A stretch of DNA of 64,000 nt from DASQZK01 sp963771005. Its GTDB lineage: Bacteria > Bacteroidota > Bacteroidia > Bacteroidales > GCA-2748055. Positions 44,976-54,062 of this stretch are shown here, one piece after another. Under the pieces are notes generated by a model, which worked only from the letters and a program-made list of their open reading frames with translations, did not search any database and was not told the DNA's origin. The translations under genes were made by a program, and so were the position numbers. Within the stretch, counting starts at the first letter, position 1. The number at the start of each line of letters is the position of its first letter. Location: the NCBI GenBank assembly GCA_963771005.1, contig CAVYRO010000008.1, positions 558,001 through 622,000 on the forward strand, in the 5' to 3' direction.

Positions 44976-45475
44976 ACCGTAAAGTACGCAGAGTTAACGC
45001 AGAGTTCGCAAAGATCATGTTCCCTGCTTCCTTTGCGATCTTTGCGTAACCTTTGCGACCTTTGCGGTTAATGATGTTTTTTTTTAACCGTAAAGTACGC
45101 AGAGTTTAACGCAGAGTTCGCAAAGATCATGTTCCCTGCTTCCTTTGCGACCTTTGCGTAACCTTTGCGACCTTTGCGGTTAATGATGTTTTTTTTTACC
45201 GCAAAGTACGCAGAGTTTAACGCAGAGTTCGCAAAGATCATGTTCTCTGCTTCCTTTGCGATCTTTGCGTAACCTTTGCGACCTTTGCGGTTAATGATAC
45301 TTTTTTTTTACCGCAAAGTACGCAGAGTTTAACGCAGAGTTCGCAAAGATTATGTTCTCTGCTTCCTTTGCGACCTTTGCGCGACCTTTGCGACCTTTGC
45401 GGTTAAGGATTTTTTATTTACCGCAGAGAATGTACGCAAAGCTTAATGCAGAGTTCGCAGAGTTCGCAATATTCT
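44976..45475. repeat. 111-bp tandem array of hairpin units
   Basis: Units start at ACCG(T/C)AAAGTACGCAGAG at 44976, 45087, 45198 and 45310 (periods 111, 111, 112), with a decayed fifth from 45420. Each unit begins with ACCGCAAAG and ends CTTTGCGGTTAA, so each folds on itself; a T-run of 8-9 separates units. It occupies the space between the divergent GH109 and nagB-like genes. Confidence 0.92.
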
Positions 45476-45600
45476 ACATGGCTACAAAGAATTACTCTTT
45501 ATTTACCTTTTCACCGGGTCACCCGCTCATTGCCCAGTAGGAAGAATCGAAATTATTGTTTTTATTTGTGTTCGTTAACAACTTAAATACAACATCCGTT

Positions 45601-46335
45601 ATGGAAATTAGCATCAGTCAGAATGCCCGGGAATTAGGTCAGGCAGCGGCTCGTTTTACCGTGATGAAACTGAAAGAGATCATTGCTGAAAAAGGGGAAG
45701 CCCGGATCATGGTATCGACGGGAAGTTCCCAGTTTGAAACAATACAGTCACTCGTAAACAGTGAGGTTGACTGGACAAAAGTGGAAGTTTTCCATCTTGA
45801 TGAATATATCGGACTCCCGGTCACTCATAAGGCCAGTTTCCGGAAATATCTCCGGGAGAGATTTATCAGCCGGGTTAATGTCCGTAAGTTTTACCCGGTC
45901 GATGGTGAGGGTGATGTAGAAGAAACCATACGGATACTCAGTGCCACAATAAAGGAAAAACCTGTAGATCTGGGCCTCATCGGCATTGGTGAAAATGCAC
46001 ATATAGCATTCAATGATCCGCCTGCGGATTTTGATACCCGTGAACCCTACATTGTGGTGAACCTGGATAACGATTGCAAAATGCAGCAGGTTCGTGAGGA
46101 CTGGTTCCCCGGAATTGCAGATGTTCCCGACCGGGCCATATCCATGTCGGTATGGCAGATCATGCAATGCCGTACCATTGTTTCCTGTGTACCGCATAAA
46201 GCAAAGGCGCAAGCTATCCGTAAAACCTTCAGTTCCCCAACGGATAACAGGGTACCTGCAACCATGCTCAAGAAACATCACGACTTACATCTCTACCTCG
46301 ATGTAAATTCGGTATCTGAGATAATCACTTTTTAG
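45601..46335 (+). CDS. nagB: NagB-like glucosamine-6-phosphate deaminase
   Basis: 244-residue cytosolic deaminase/isomerase of the NagB/SugarP-isomerase family, converting glucosamine-6-phosphate to fructose-6-phosphate and ammonia. Hallmarks: IMVSTGSSQFETI (phosphate loop), VEVFHLDEYIGLP (catalytic Asp region), LGLIGIGENAHIAFNDPPADF (the GxGxxGHIAFNEP motif with Asn and Ala for Gly) and the SMSVWQIM region. Slightly shorter than typical NagB (about 260) and the GIGENAHIAF variant puts it in the divergent group often paired with nagA in Bacteroidota. ATG at 45601; nagA follows after 8 bp, so the two form an operon. Confidence 0.82.
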   Translation: MEISISQNARELGQAAARFTVMKLKEIIAEKGEARIMVSTGSSQFETIQSLVNSEVDWTKVEVFHLDEYIGLPVTHKASFRKYLRERFISRVNVRKFYPVDGEGDVEETIRILSATIKEKPVDLGLIGIGENAHIAFNDPPADFDTREPYIVVNLDNDCKMQQVREDWFPGIADVPDRAISMSVWQIMQCRTIVSCVPHKAKAQAIRKTFSSPTDNRVPATMLKKHHDLHLYLDVNSVSEIITF

Positions 46336-46343
46336 GAGAAGTT

Positions 46344-47558
46344 ATGAACCGGGATAAGAAAAATACGCGTCCGCGTGCGCGGAATGACAAGGCTGGCGCC
46401 TCGCCGGGTGAGCCTGTCTTCCTGGGCGGGATCCATTACGGGACCGGTGAGGGGATCCGCATTGAAATCCGGGACGGGTATATCCATAATATCATTTCCG
46501 CTCCGGAGGAGGATAACTCGGGACTTATCATAGCTCCCGGTCTGGTTGACAATCAGGTTAACGGATATATGGGAACGGATTTTTCGGATGGTGATTTTGA
46601 TGAAAGCGATGTTCTCAGAGCTGCGACGGCACTTTGGAAAACGGGGGTGACCACTTTCCTGCCTACTCTAATAACCAACAGCCATAAGGTCCTGGTTCGA
46701 AATTTCAGCATTCTGTCTCAATCTCTCAGGAATGAAAAACTTCAACAGTGTATACCCGGGTTTCACCTGGAAGGTCCGTACATCTCTCCTCTCGATGGTT
46801 ATCGCGGAGCTCATCCTGCCGAATATGTCAGGAAGCCTTCCTGGAAGGAATTCACGGAATATTCGGATGCTGCGGGGGGAAGGATCATGCAGCTTACGAT
46901 GGCTCCGGAGCTTGAAGGGAGTAAGAATTTCATCAGGAACTGCATTGAAGCCGGTACGGAAGTAGCCATAGGACATTCTGCCGCCTCGGCAGATGAAATC
47001 AAGGAAGCCGTGGATTACGGGGTGCGTCTTTCGGTTCACCTGGGAAACGGCTGTGCCAATCTCATTCACCGTCACAACAATCCCATCTGGCCCCAGCTTG
47101 CCGATGACAGGCTTATTCCAAGCATCATTGCTGACGGCCATCATCTCACCCCGGAAGAGATAAAGGTGTTTTTCAGGGTGAAAGGTCCGGACCGGATGAT
47201 CCTTACTTCCGATATGACTTCCCTGGCGGGATTGCCTCCCGGTATATACCATTTCGGTGGCAGCAAGGTCCATTCAACCGCGGGCGGACTTCTTTTGAAC
47301 GTCGAGCAGAACTGCCTCGCAGGCGCATCGGCACCACTTATCCATGATGTGGGACACCTGGTGGATGTTACGGGATGCACTCTCTCCGAGGCATTGCATA
47401 TGGCCGGCCGCAATGTTGCAAGGATCTATGGGCTGGACGATCGCGGCGAGCTCCGTGAAGGGCAACGCGCGGATATCATTTTGATTGAAAAGCAGGATAA
47501 TACCCTGGCCGTGAGGGAAACATGGCTTGCGGGGGAAAGGGTCCAGGGACCAAGGTGA
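46344..47558 (+). CDS. nagA: N-acetylglucosamine-6-phosphate deacetylase
   Basis: 404-residue amidohydrolase that deacetylates GlcNAc-6-phosphate (and in some bacteria GalNAc-6-phosphate). Family blocks: IIAPGLVDNQVNGYMGTDFSD, GFHLEGPYISPLDGYRGAHP, AIGHSAASADEIKEAVDYG, HLGNGCANLIHRHNNPIW, SIIADGHHLTPEEI and LTSDMTSLAGLPPG (catalytic Asp). The ATG at 46344 has AGGAG before it; the first 30 residues are rich in Arg and Lys and not conserved, so a slightly later start cannot be excluded. The TGA stop lies inside the first GGTGAAAGG unit of a heptamer tract. It would provide the deacetylation step for both the NagB and AgaS routes. Confidence 0.9.
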   Translation: MNRDKKNTRPRARNDKAGASPGEPVFLGGIHYGTGEGIRIEIRDGYIHNIISAPEEDNSGLIIAPGLVDNQVNGYMGTDFSDGDFDESDVLRAATALWKTGVTTFLPTLITNSHKVLVRNFSILSQSLRNEKLQQCIPGFHLEGPYISPLDGYRGAHPAEYVRKPSWKEFTEYSDAAGGRIMQLTMAPELEGSKNFIRNCIEAGTEVAIGHSAASADEIKEAVDYGVRLSVHLGNGCANLIHRHNNPIWPQLADDRLIPSIIADGHHLTPEEIKVFFRVKGPDRMILTSDMTSLAGLPPGIYHFGGSKVHSTAGGLLLNVEQNCLAGASAPLIHDVGHLVDVTGCTLSEALHMAGRNVARIYGLDDRGELREGQRADIILIEKQDNTLAVRETWLAGERVQGPR

Positions 47559-47582
47559 AAGGCGAAAGGCGAAAGGCGAAAG
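47555..47582. repeat. GAAAGGC heptanucleotide tract at nagA stop
   Basis: GGTGAAAGGC followed by further GAAAGGC units, beginning within the nagA stop codon. Same unit and same orientation to the gene as the tracts after the EamA and DCC-type genes. Confidence 0.9.
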
Positions 47583-47611
47583 TTTCCGGGCTGAAACGTA
47601 TTTCATTTAGA

Positions 47612-48470
47612 GGCAGGATCACGGACAGTGAGCGCATTCGAAGGGGGTCGCTGAAGGAAGCCGGTAATTGAAAGAAGTCGTAGGCCGGTTACTGAGCCGA
47701 ACCGTACGTCATATTAAGGCAGGATCCCGGACGGTGAGCGTAGCCGAACCGTACGTCATTTAAAGCCGGGACCCCGGTCGGTGAGCGTAGCCGAACTGTA
47801 TGTCATTTAATGGCAGGACCCTGGTCGGTGAGCGCATTCGAAGGGGGTCGCTGAAGGAAGCCGGTAATTGAAAGAAGTCGTAGGCCGGTTACTGAGCCGA
47901 ACCGTACGTCATTTCAAGGCAGGATCCCGGACGGTGAGCGTAGCCGAACCGTACGTCATTTAAAGTCGGGACCCCGGTCGGTGAGCGTAGCCGAACTGTA
48001 TGTCATTTAATGGCAGGACCCTGGTCGGTGAGCGCATTCAAAGGGGGTCGCTGAAGGAAGCCGGTAATTGAAAGAAGTCGTAGGCCGGTTACTGAGCCGA
48101 ACCGTACGTCATTTCAAGGCAGGATCCCGGACGGTGAGCGTAGCCGAACCGTACGTCATTTAAAGCCGGGACCCCGGTCGGTGAGCGTAGCCGAACTGTA
48201 TGTCATTTAATGGCAGGACCCTGGTCGGTGAGCGCATTCGAAGGGGGTCGCTGAAGGAAGCCGGTAATTGAAAGAAGTCGTAGGCCGGTTACTGAGCCGA
48301 ACTGTATGTCATTTAATGGCAGGACCCCGGTCGGTGAGCGATTTCAAAGGGGGTCGCTGAAGGAAGCCGGTAATTGAAAGAAGTCATAGGCCGGTTACTG
48401 AGCCGAACCGTACGTCATATTAAGGCAGGATCCCGGACGGTGAGCGCATTCGAGGGGTGTCGCTGAAGGA
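47612..48470. repeat. 200-bp tandem repeat array
   Basis: The marker AGCGCATTCGAAGGGGGTCG starts at 47631, 47831, 48031 (one change) and 48231: a period of exactly 200 bp. Two shortened units follow from about 48336 and 48441 (about 105 bp each). Each full unit contains three sub-repeats of the GGTGAGCGTAGCCGAAC type plus a segment GAAGCCGGTAATTGAAAGAA. GC-rich relative to surrounding intergenic DNA, no coding frame, no transposase. Confidence 0.93.
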
Positions 48471-48566
48471 AGCCGATGGGTGTTATCTGAAAGAAGTCGA
48501 AAAACTGCAGAACAGCAAAAATATATAACTGAATAATTACAAAACTAAATAACCGTAAAACCATTC

Positions 48567-50238
48567 ATGACCACACTGGATTACATCGTACTTATCGGAT
48601 ATTTCATTTCCATCACTGCATTCGGGCTCTGGATCTCGAGGAGGATAAAAAGCAGTGACAGCTATTTCAGGGGAGAGCGGAAATTCAGCTGGTGGATCAT
48701 GATGGGCCAGGCCTTCGGAACAGGGACGCATGCTGAGATGCCTGTGGCACAGACAGGTGCAACCTTCGCGCAGGGATTTGCCACGATATGGTACCAGTGG
48801 AAGAACATGTTGATCACCCCGTTCTACTGGCTGATCGCCCCCTTCTACCGTCGCAGTGAAAGAACAACGGTGGGCGAGATCATTGAAGACCGTTACGGCA
48901 AACAGATGGGGATCGTATACTCCCTCTTTGCCATAGCTTTCTTCGTTTTCAGTATGGGGGCCATGCTTCAGGGGGCCGCAAAGGTGATCTCCGTGGCTAC
49001 CGGTAACCTGATCTCCCCGAACGGGGTGGTGCTGGCCATGACGGTAGCCTTTATCGTATACAGTTTCGCCGGCGGGCTCATCGCTTCGGCGTATACCGAT
49101 TTTATCCAGTCCTTTCTTATCATCGTCCTCTCCATGATGCTCATCCCCCTCGGACTAAAAGAAGTGCATGGTTTCTCCGGCATGAAGGAAGTCCTGCCCG
49201 TCCATTTCTTCGATATCATCAACAGCAGCAGCGGGGTCGATACTTTCACGATCGCCATGCTGGCGCTAAACGGCATGATCGGGATCACGGCCCAGCCGCA
49301 TATGATCTCGATGTGTGCTACCGGAAATACCGAACGTTCCGGCCGTATCGGACAAACCTTCGGCTCGCTTGTCAAACGGCTTGTCACGATCGGCTGGGCG
49401 CTGACCGGGCTGGTTGTAGCCGCACTGGTGATCAAGAATAAGGTGACACTCGAAGATCCCGAAATGGCATTCGGTTATGCAAGCCGCGTACTCCTTACAC
49501 CCGGCCTCACAGGTCTTATGCTTGCCGCCATCGTTGCCGCGAACATGTCCTCCTGTTCCAACTTCATGGTAAATACAGGTGCCCTTTTCACACAGAATTT
49601 TTATAAAAGGTATTTGAATCCCGGTGCTCCCGACCGCAAATTATTGTGGATGGGCCGGTACTCGGGTCTCGGTATTGTCATTGCTTGCGGTTCTTTTTGC
49701 CCTGGGCATCAAAAGAGTACTGTATGCTTTCCTATTTGTGGAAACACTTGCCGCCTTCATGGGGATCATTTTCCTTGGCGGGGTGATCTGGAAGAGAGCC
49801 AACCGTTACGGGGCAGCATCCTCACTTATCGTTTCGTTTTCATCCTACTATCTCATCAACTTCCTGAATACCGGGCAACTTCTGCTCGTGTACAAATGGC
49901 AGCCGGCTCCGTTCGGACTGGCAATGCTGGCAGGTTTCATCATATTCTGGCTGGTCAGCATCCTTACAAAGCCTGAAGATAAGGTAAAAACGGAAGAATT
50001 TTTTGATAATATGCGGCGTAAATCGGATGCAGATTATCTTGGTGAGGACGGGAAAAAGCCGCTCGCTTCCAGGACAGGTGATGATCTTCTGTTACTCGAC
50101 CTTCCGGGCTGGATGAAAAAGGAGCGCTGGAAAAATTTCTTCAGCCGGTATCGCGAAGACCTGAATGGCTTTCTGCTTAGCTGGTTGTTTGTTGTAGTAC
50201 TTATCCTGCTGGCATGGGGAATCATGCAGATTGGGTGA
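48567..50238 (+). pseudogene. Sodium:solute symporter (SSS family), frameshifted
   Basis: Inner-membrane sodium-coupled symporter of the SSS family, here split in two frames. The first part (from 48567: LDYIVLIGYFISITAFGLWISRR, YFRGERKFSWWIMMGQAFGTGTHAEMPV, RTTVGEIIEDRYGKQMG, LAAIVAANMSSCSNFMVNTGALF) runs through GRYSGLGIVI; the remainder (LAVLFALGIKRVLYAFLFVETLAAFMGIIFLGGVIWKRANRYGA to 50238) is read one frame over. Deleting one base near 49675-49690 joins them into about 556 residues, the normal size for the family with 13 or more membrane segments. SSS members import sugars, sialic acid or amino acids. Either a new pseudogene or an assembly indel. Confidence 0.82.
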
Positions 50239-50316
50239 TACGGAGCTAAAAGTCAATTACGGACAGAGGAGGAATGAGGAACGCGAATGCCTCCGATTTG
50301 GCAGGTTATCGTGAGT

Positions 50317-51450
50317 TTAGTGAACCTCCACCTCGTACAGCTCAAGATCCGACTGGTAAAGCAACAGCCCCGGCTTCATCTCAAAGATGGATGAATATGC
50401 ACTGCGGTTAGCGAAGCCGGTAATATCGTAAGCCTGCCAGTGGGATGCTGCGGGAGTTAAGGATATAGCCAGCCGGCAGCGGCGGCGTGTGTCGCCTGAT
50501 TCATGAAAATTTTCGAAATAACGGATATCACCCGCCGGCGGCTGTACCATATCTCCGTATGACAAGGCAATGCGGCCGTCGCCGAGCCTGAGAAGATACG
50601 GATCGCAACCTGCAGGACCCAATTCGGAGCATATAGCCGGTACAGACCATGTTTTTCCCTGGTCGGAACTTAAGCTGGTTACCATGGGAGTGAAATGACC
50701 GGTGCGTATCACGGCCAATATCCGTCCGTCCAGAAGTTGCACCATTGTCCATTCATTGAATCCTTCCGAATCGTCGGGAAGTTCCGGATGGGGCACAGCA
50801 ACGGATGAAAGATAATTCCATGTATAGCCGTTATCAGTCGACCTTACAACAAATGCCCGTAGTTTATATTTTGTTTCCAGCCGGCTTTGGGGATTGGTTG
50901 GCCTGATGGTATCAATTTCAAAGTTACCGTACATAGCTGTAATAAGTGAACCATCTGCCAGTTGTAGGATCGCACGGTGGCAGAACAAGCCGGCCCACTC
51001 CCCGGGACGTCCGAAATCAACCTTTCCTGCCTCGGGAAGTAGAATCCAGGCGGTATCTTCAGAGATAGTTTTAAGGTCATCCGCAGAACGCCACATCCTC
51101 AACGAATATTTATACCCCGATACAGGCTCAAGCCGGTTGCCCAATGCTATGAAGACTCCCGGCCTTGAAAAGAACGTATTCATGATTCCCTCAGTAAGCA
51201 CCGCCGGAGGAAAAACGGGATCATTCTGAGCGCGCGAATACAGCCGGCCATCCTCCCCCACTGAAATCCGGAAAAGTCCCATCATATGAACATTTCCTTC
51301 AAGGTCCCGGAATGATCTTGCATACCGGGCAGGACGCATTGCATCGAGAGAAACGGGTTTAATCGATATCTCCCGGGCAGCCTGCGCAGAGATCCTGGTC
51401 ATGGAACCCGTCAGGAACAGGAAAATAAAAGAGATCAGAACTGTTTTCAT
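50317..51450 (-). CDS. Sialidase-like six-bladed propeller protein, exported
   Basis: 377-residue secreted protein (signal peptide to about 23, SMTRISAQ) of the sialidase/neuraminidase superfamily. Two Asp-box motifs are plain (STDNGYTW near residue 215 and SSDQGKTW near 265), and LLDGRILAVIRTGHF and RLGDGRIALSYGD are typical blade turns. The canonical FRIP motif is not clearly present (GLFRISVGEDG is the nearest), so an active exo-sialidase is possible but not shown. A sialate O-acetylesterase elsewhere in the window supports sialylated substrates. Followed at 101 bp by the larger Asp-box protein upstream on the same strand. Confidence 0.7.
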   Translation of the reverse strand: MKTVLISFIFLFLTGSMTRISAQAAREISIKPVSLDAMRPARYARSFRDLEGNVHMMGLFRISVGEDGRLYSRAQNDPVFPPAVLTEGIMNTFFSRPGVFIALGNRLEPVSGYKYSLRMWRSADDLKTISEDTAWILLPEAGKVDFGRPGEWAGLFCHRAILQLADGSLITAMYGNFEIDTIRPTNPQSRLETKYKLRAFVVRSTDNGYTWNYLSSVAVPHPELPDDSEGFNEWTMVQLLDGRILAVIRTGHFTPMVTSLSSDQGKTWSVPAICSELGPAGCDPYLLRLGDGRIALSYGDMVQPPAGDIRYFENFHESGDTRRRCRLAISLTPAASHWQAYDITGFANRSAYSSIFEMKPGLLLYQSDLELYEVEVH

Positions 51451-51551
51451 AAAAACAGGAATTAGATCAGTTATTCCATAATCCTTTATACTGGATTTTG
51501 AATTTTATTTGTTCCTCCCTTCATTGCCGATTAAAAGGAAAACCCTGATTT

Positions 51552-54005
51552 CTACCACCAGTTTTGGGGCATATTTTTAACATCTCCTTCTGCACCTGCG
51601 ACGCCCTTTGCCGGACCATAAAACACACTGCCACCGTAAGTGGTAAGATAAATCATTCCGGGATGATACGGATCCGGAACAGGACGATGGCCCCATTTGA
51701 AGGTATAACCTTCCAACCGCTTCCAGGTCTGGCCATGATCATCACTCCGCCAGGCAGAATTCTGGAATGTATTGATATAGATGGTTGCAGGATCTGCAGG
51801 GTCAAGTGCGGCGGCATATACCCTGTAACTGGCGTCGAAAAGTTGTTTCCAGCTCTTCCCCCCGTCAAGGGTACCATAAACACCGCCATTGATGTCTTTT
51901 CCATTAAGCGTAGTCGGCCAACAGCTCAGGTACATCCGTTCCGGATCTGTCTGATCGATGAGCAGGTCGAGCGGTGCATTAACGCCTTCCGGAAGGACCA
52001 GCCTGGTCCAATTTTCAGCTCCGTCATCACTGACATATACTGCGCCGTTCACAATGGTTTCATCATCGGGCCAGCCCCGGACACATAAATAAAATAACCG
52101 GTTGCCGGAAATCCTCGTTTCCCAGGCATATTGATGTTCCCCAAGACTACCGGTGACAAGTTTCCAGTTCGCCCCTCCATCGACAGATTTATACAGCCCC
52201 CTGTCGAAGACACAGGAATAGAGTATCCGGCTATCCACAGGACTTTCGGGATCGACGAGTATATGAGTGGTCACTGATTGTTCGGGCATACCCTCGTTTC
52301 TTTTTTGCCAGGTTTTTCCTCCGTCTACCGACATGGCTACCCCTCCGGCTCCACGCTGAAAACGCCCGGGAGCAAATTGCGACCTTCTGGGCAATGAGTG
52401 AATGCCCGACCATGCCGACCACATTTTCCCCTCCACTTCCGGATCGAAATCAAGCCAGTAACAGGTATTCACCCATTCGGCGGGGATTCCCTGTATGGAA
52501 TGAAACCAGGATTTGCCACCGTCGAAACTCTGGAACAGGGCCGCATCGATATAGGATATGGCGAGATGCTCCGTGTCGAACGGATCGAAATGCAAGCCGT
52601 AACAGCAGGTGACATCCAGCCCGCTCCCCGTATACGACCCGTCGGGATGATTCTCGGCATAGACTTGTTGCCATTCAGCCCCGCCATCCTTTGTAAAATA
52701 TGCCCTGCCGAAATCGGTGCCATAACAAATATCAGGATTGTCCGGCGAAACCCCCATACTGATAGGTACCCCGCCCCAACCCGGACCGAACGCATGGTTA
52801 AGCCATGATCCTTCAAAATTTTCTGAAAGTACTTTTTTTGTATCCGATAGATAGACGGTCTTCCATGTTTCACCGGCATCATTGCTCCTGTAAATGACCT
52901 CATGTATAGTAGGTTTACCGCCATTTTCTGCAGGTATGGCCGTATTGCCGGCCAGGTAAATATTTTCTGCATATCCCTCACAGATCCCGAAAGACGGGAA
53001 ATTCCAAATCTTTTCACCGGGCCTGGCACGGAATATTGCATCATTGACCGATTTCCAGGTCCTCCCGAGATCGCTGCTACGAAACATTCCCCCTATGAAC
53101 TCATCACCTCTGTACCCTGTCCCCGCCAGAATATATAACAGCGTTCCCCTGTTGCTGCTCCCCCCGTTTCCGGCGGATGCAGATTCCACAGGGAGAGGGC
53201 GTTCAATGATCCTGCCGCCGCCACCTATTTCAACTGCAGCCCGGTCAGTGATCACGATGACGTCAGGATTCCCCCCGGCCCTCAGGGGAAAGATGGAGAG
53301 TACTTTTTTCCCTGGAAGATCGGCTCTTCTTTGCCAGGTTTTTCCCCTGTCGTTACTAACCATCAGGATGGCACTTCCTTCAGGAGGTGACACCGGTTTC
53401 CCGATATATGGTAGTAGCGGTGACATCCCGAGGTAAATATTATCAGGATTTTCAGGATCCACAGCAATTTTATCGATGGAACAATCGGGAAGTCCCTCCG
53501 AAAGCTGCGAGGGTAACAAGGAAGAGCTTTGCAGGTTATGAATTGAAAGCATTGAATCGCCCGTAGACAGAACGGGGTATACAATCTCCCAGTTTGTACC
53601 CCCGTCATCGCTGCGATACAGCATACTTAGCCCTGAACCCCTGTCCTCATCATGCAGGTAACCCTTCGTGGAGGCATAAACGGCTCCCGAACCATCCGGA
53701 ACGAACTCAAAATCGGTGATTACCGTCCAGAGGTTGTAAATGTCCCAGTGTTTGCCACCGTCACGTGTGACATAACCAGCAGTCATATCGCAGCGCATGA
53801 GCACGTGATCAGGATCAGACGGATCGATGGTCGGATCGAACAAGCCACCTCCGCCCCCGGGACCGATGACTTTCCATCCGGATGAAGCCTTCTCCCCTGA
53901 TTTTTCACTTTGCTTTGTAACGGCATTGACACAACTATATGCCGCCAACAGAAGCATAAGAGAGATCGCCATTAGAATGTAGTGGGTCTTGTATTCTTTC
54001 CTCAT
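51552..54005 (-). CDS. Multi-Asp-box beta-propeller lipoprotein (GH74/sortilin-like)
   Basis: 817-residue lipoprotein (LLAAYSC lipobox, Cys about 25). Twelve Asp-box motifs of the S-x-D-x-G-x-x-W type are visible along its length, among them TRDGGKHW, SDDGGTNW, SNDRGKTW, SSDLGRTW, SNDAGETW, TKDGGAEW, SFDGGKSW, SVDGGKTW, SVDGGANW and SDDHGQTW. This number and the length fit two tandem seven-bladed propellers, as in GH74 enzymes and VPS10/sortilin domains. GH74 enzymes cleave xyloglucan with two Asp residues, which I cannot locate here; the neighbourhood is not xyloglucan-like, so another glycan or a purely binding role is possible. A few tens of bases separate it from the serine hydrolase gene upstream. 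Confidence 0.75.
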   Translation of the reverse strand: MRKEYKTHYILMAISLMLLLAAYSCVNAVTKQSEKSGEKASSGWKVIGPGGGGGLFDPTIDPSDPDHVLMRCDMTAGYVTRDGGKHWDIYNLWTVITDFEFVPDGSGAVYASTKGYLHDEDRGSGLSMLYRSDDGGTNWEIVYPVLSTGDSMLSIHNLQSSSLLPSQLSEGLPDCSIDKIAVDPENPDNIYLGMSPLLPYIGKPVSPPEGSAILMVSNDRGKTWQRRADLPGKKVLSIFPLRAGGNPDVIVITDRAAVEIGGGGRIIERPLPVESASAGNGGSSNRGTLLYILAGTGYRGDEFIGGMFRSSDLGRTWKSVNDAIFRARPGEKIWNFPSFGICEGYAENIYLAGNTAIPAENGGKPTIHEVIYRSNDAGETWKTVYLSDTKKVLSENFEGSWLNHAFGPGWGGVPISMGVSPDNPDICYGTDFGRAYFTKDGGAEWQQVYAENHPDGSYTGSGLDVTCCYGLHFDPFDTEHLAISYIDAALFQSFDGGKSWFHSIQGIPAEWVNTCYWLDFDPEVEGKMWSAWSGIHSLPRRSQFAPGRFQRGAGGVAMSVDGGKTWQKRNEGMPEQSVTTHILVDPESPVDSRILYSCVFDRGLYKSVDGGANWKLVTGSLGEHQYAWETRISGNRLFYLCVRGWPDDETIVNGAVYVSDDGAENWTRLVLPEGVNAPLDLLIDQTDPERMYLSCWPTTLNGKDINGGVYGTLDGGKSWKQLFDASYRVYAAALDPADPATIYINTFQNSAWRSDDHGQTWKRLEGYTFKWGHRPVPDPYHPGMIYLTTYGGSVFYGPAKGVAGAEGDVKNMPQNWW

Positions 54006-54062
54006 ATTGATGATTGAAGTTAATGGTTAAGTATCCGCCAATGACCTGATGATAAAATTCTT

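Noticed and set aside
44976..45475. CRISPR array or tRNA cluster
   Set aside because: Units are 111 bp, self-complementary and without variable spacers; no tRNA cloverleaf could be drawn.
47612..48470. CRISPR array
   Set aside because: The repeat is 200 bp and contiguous, with no unique spacers of constant length and no cas genes nearby.
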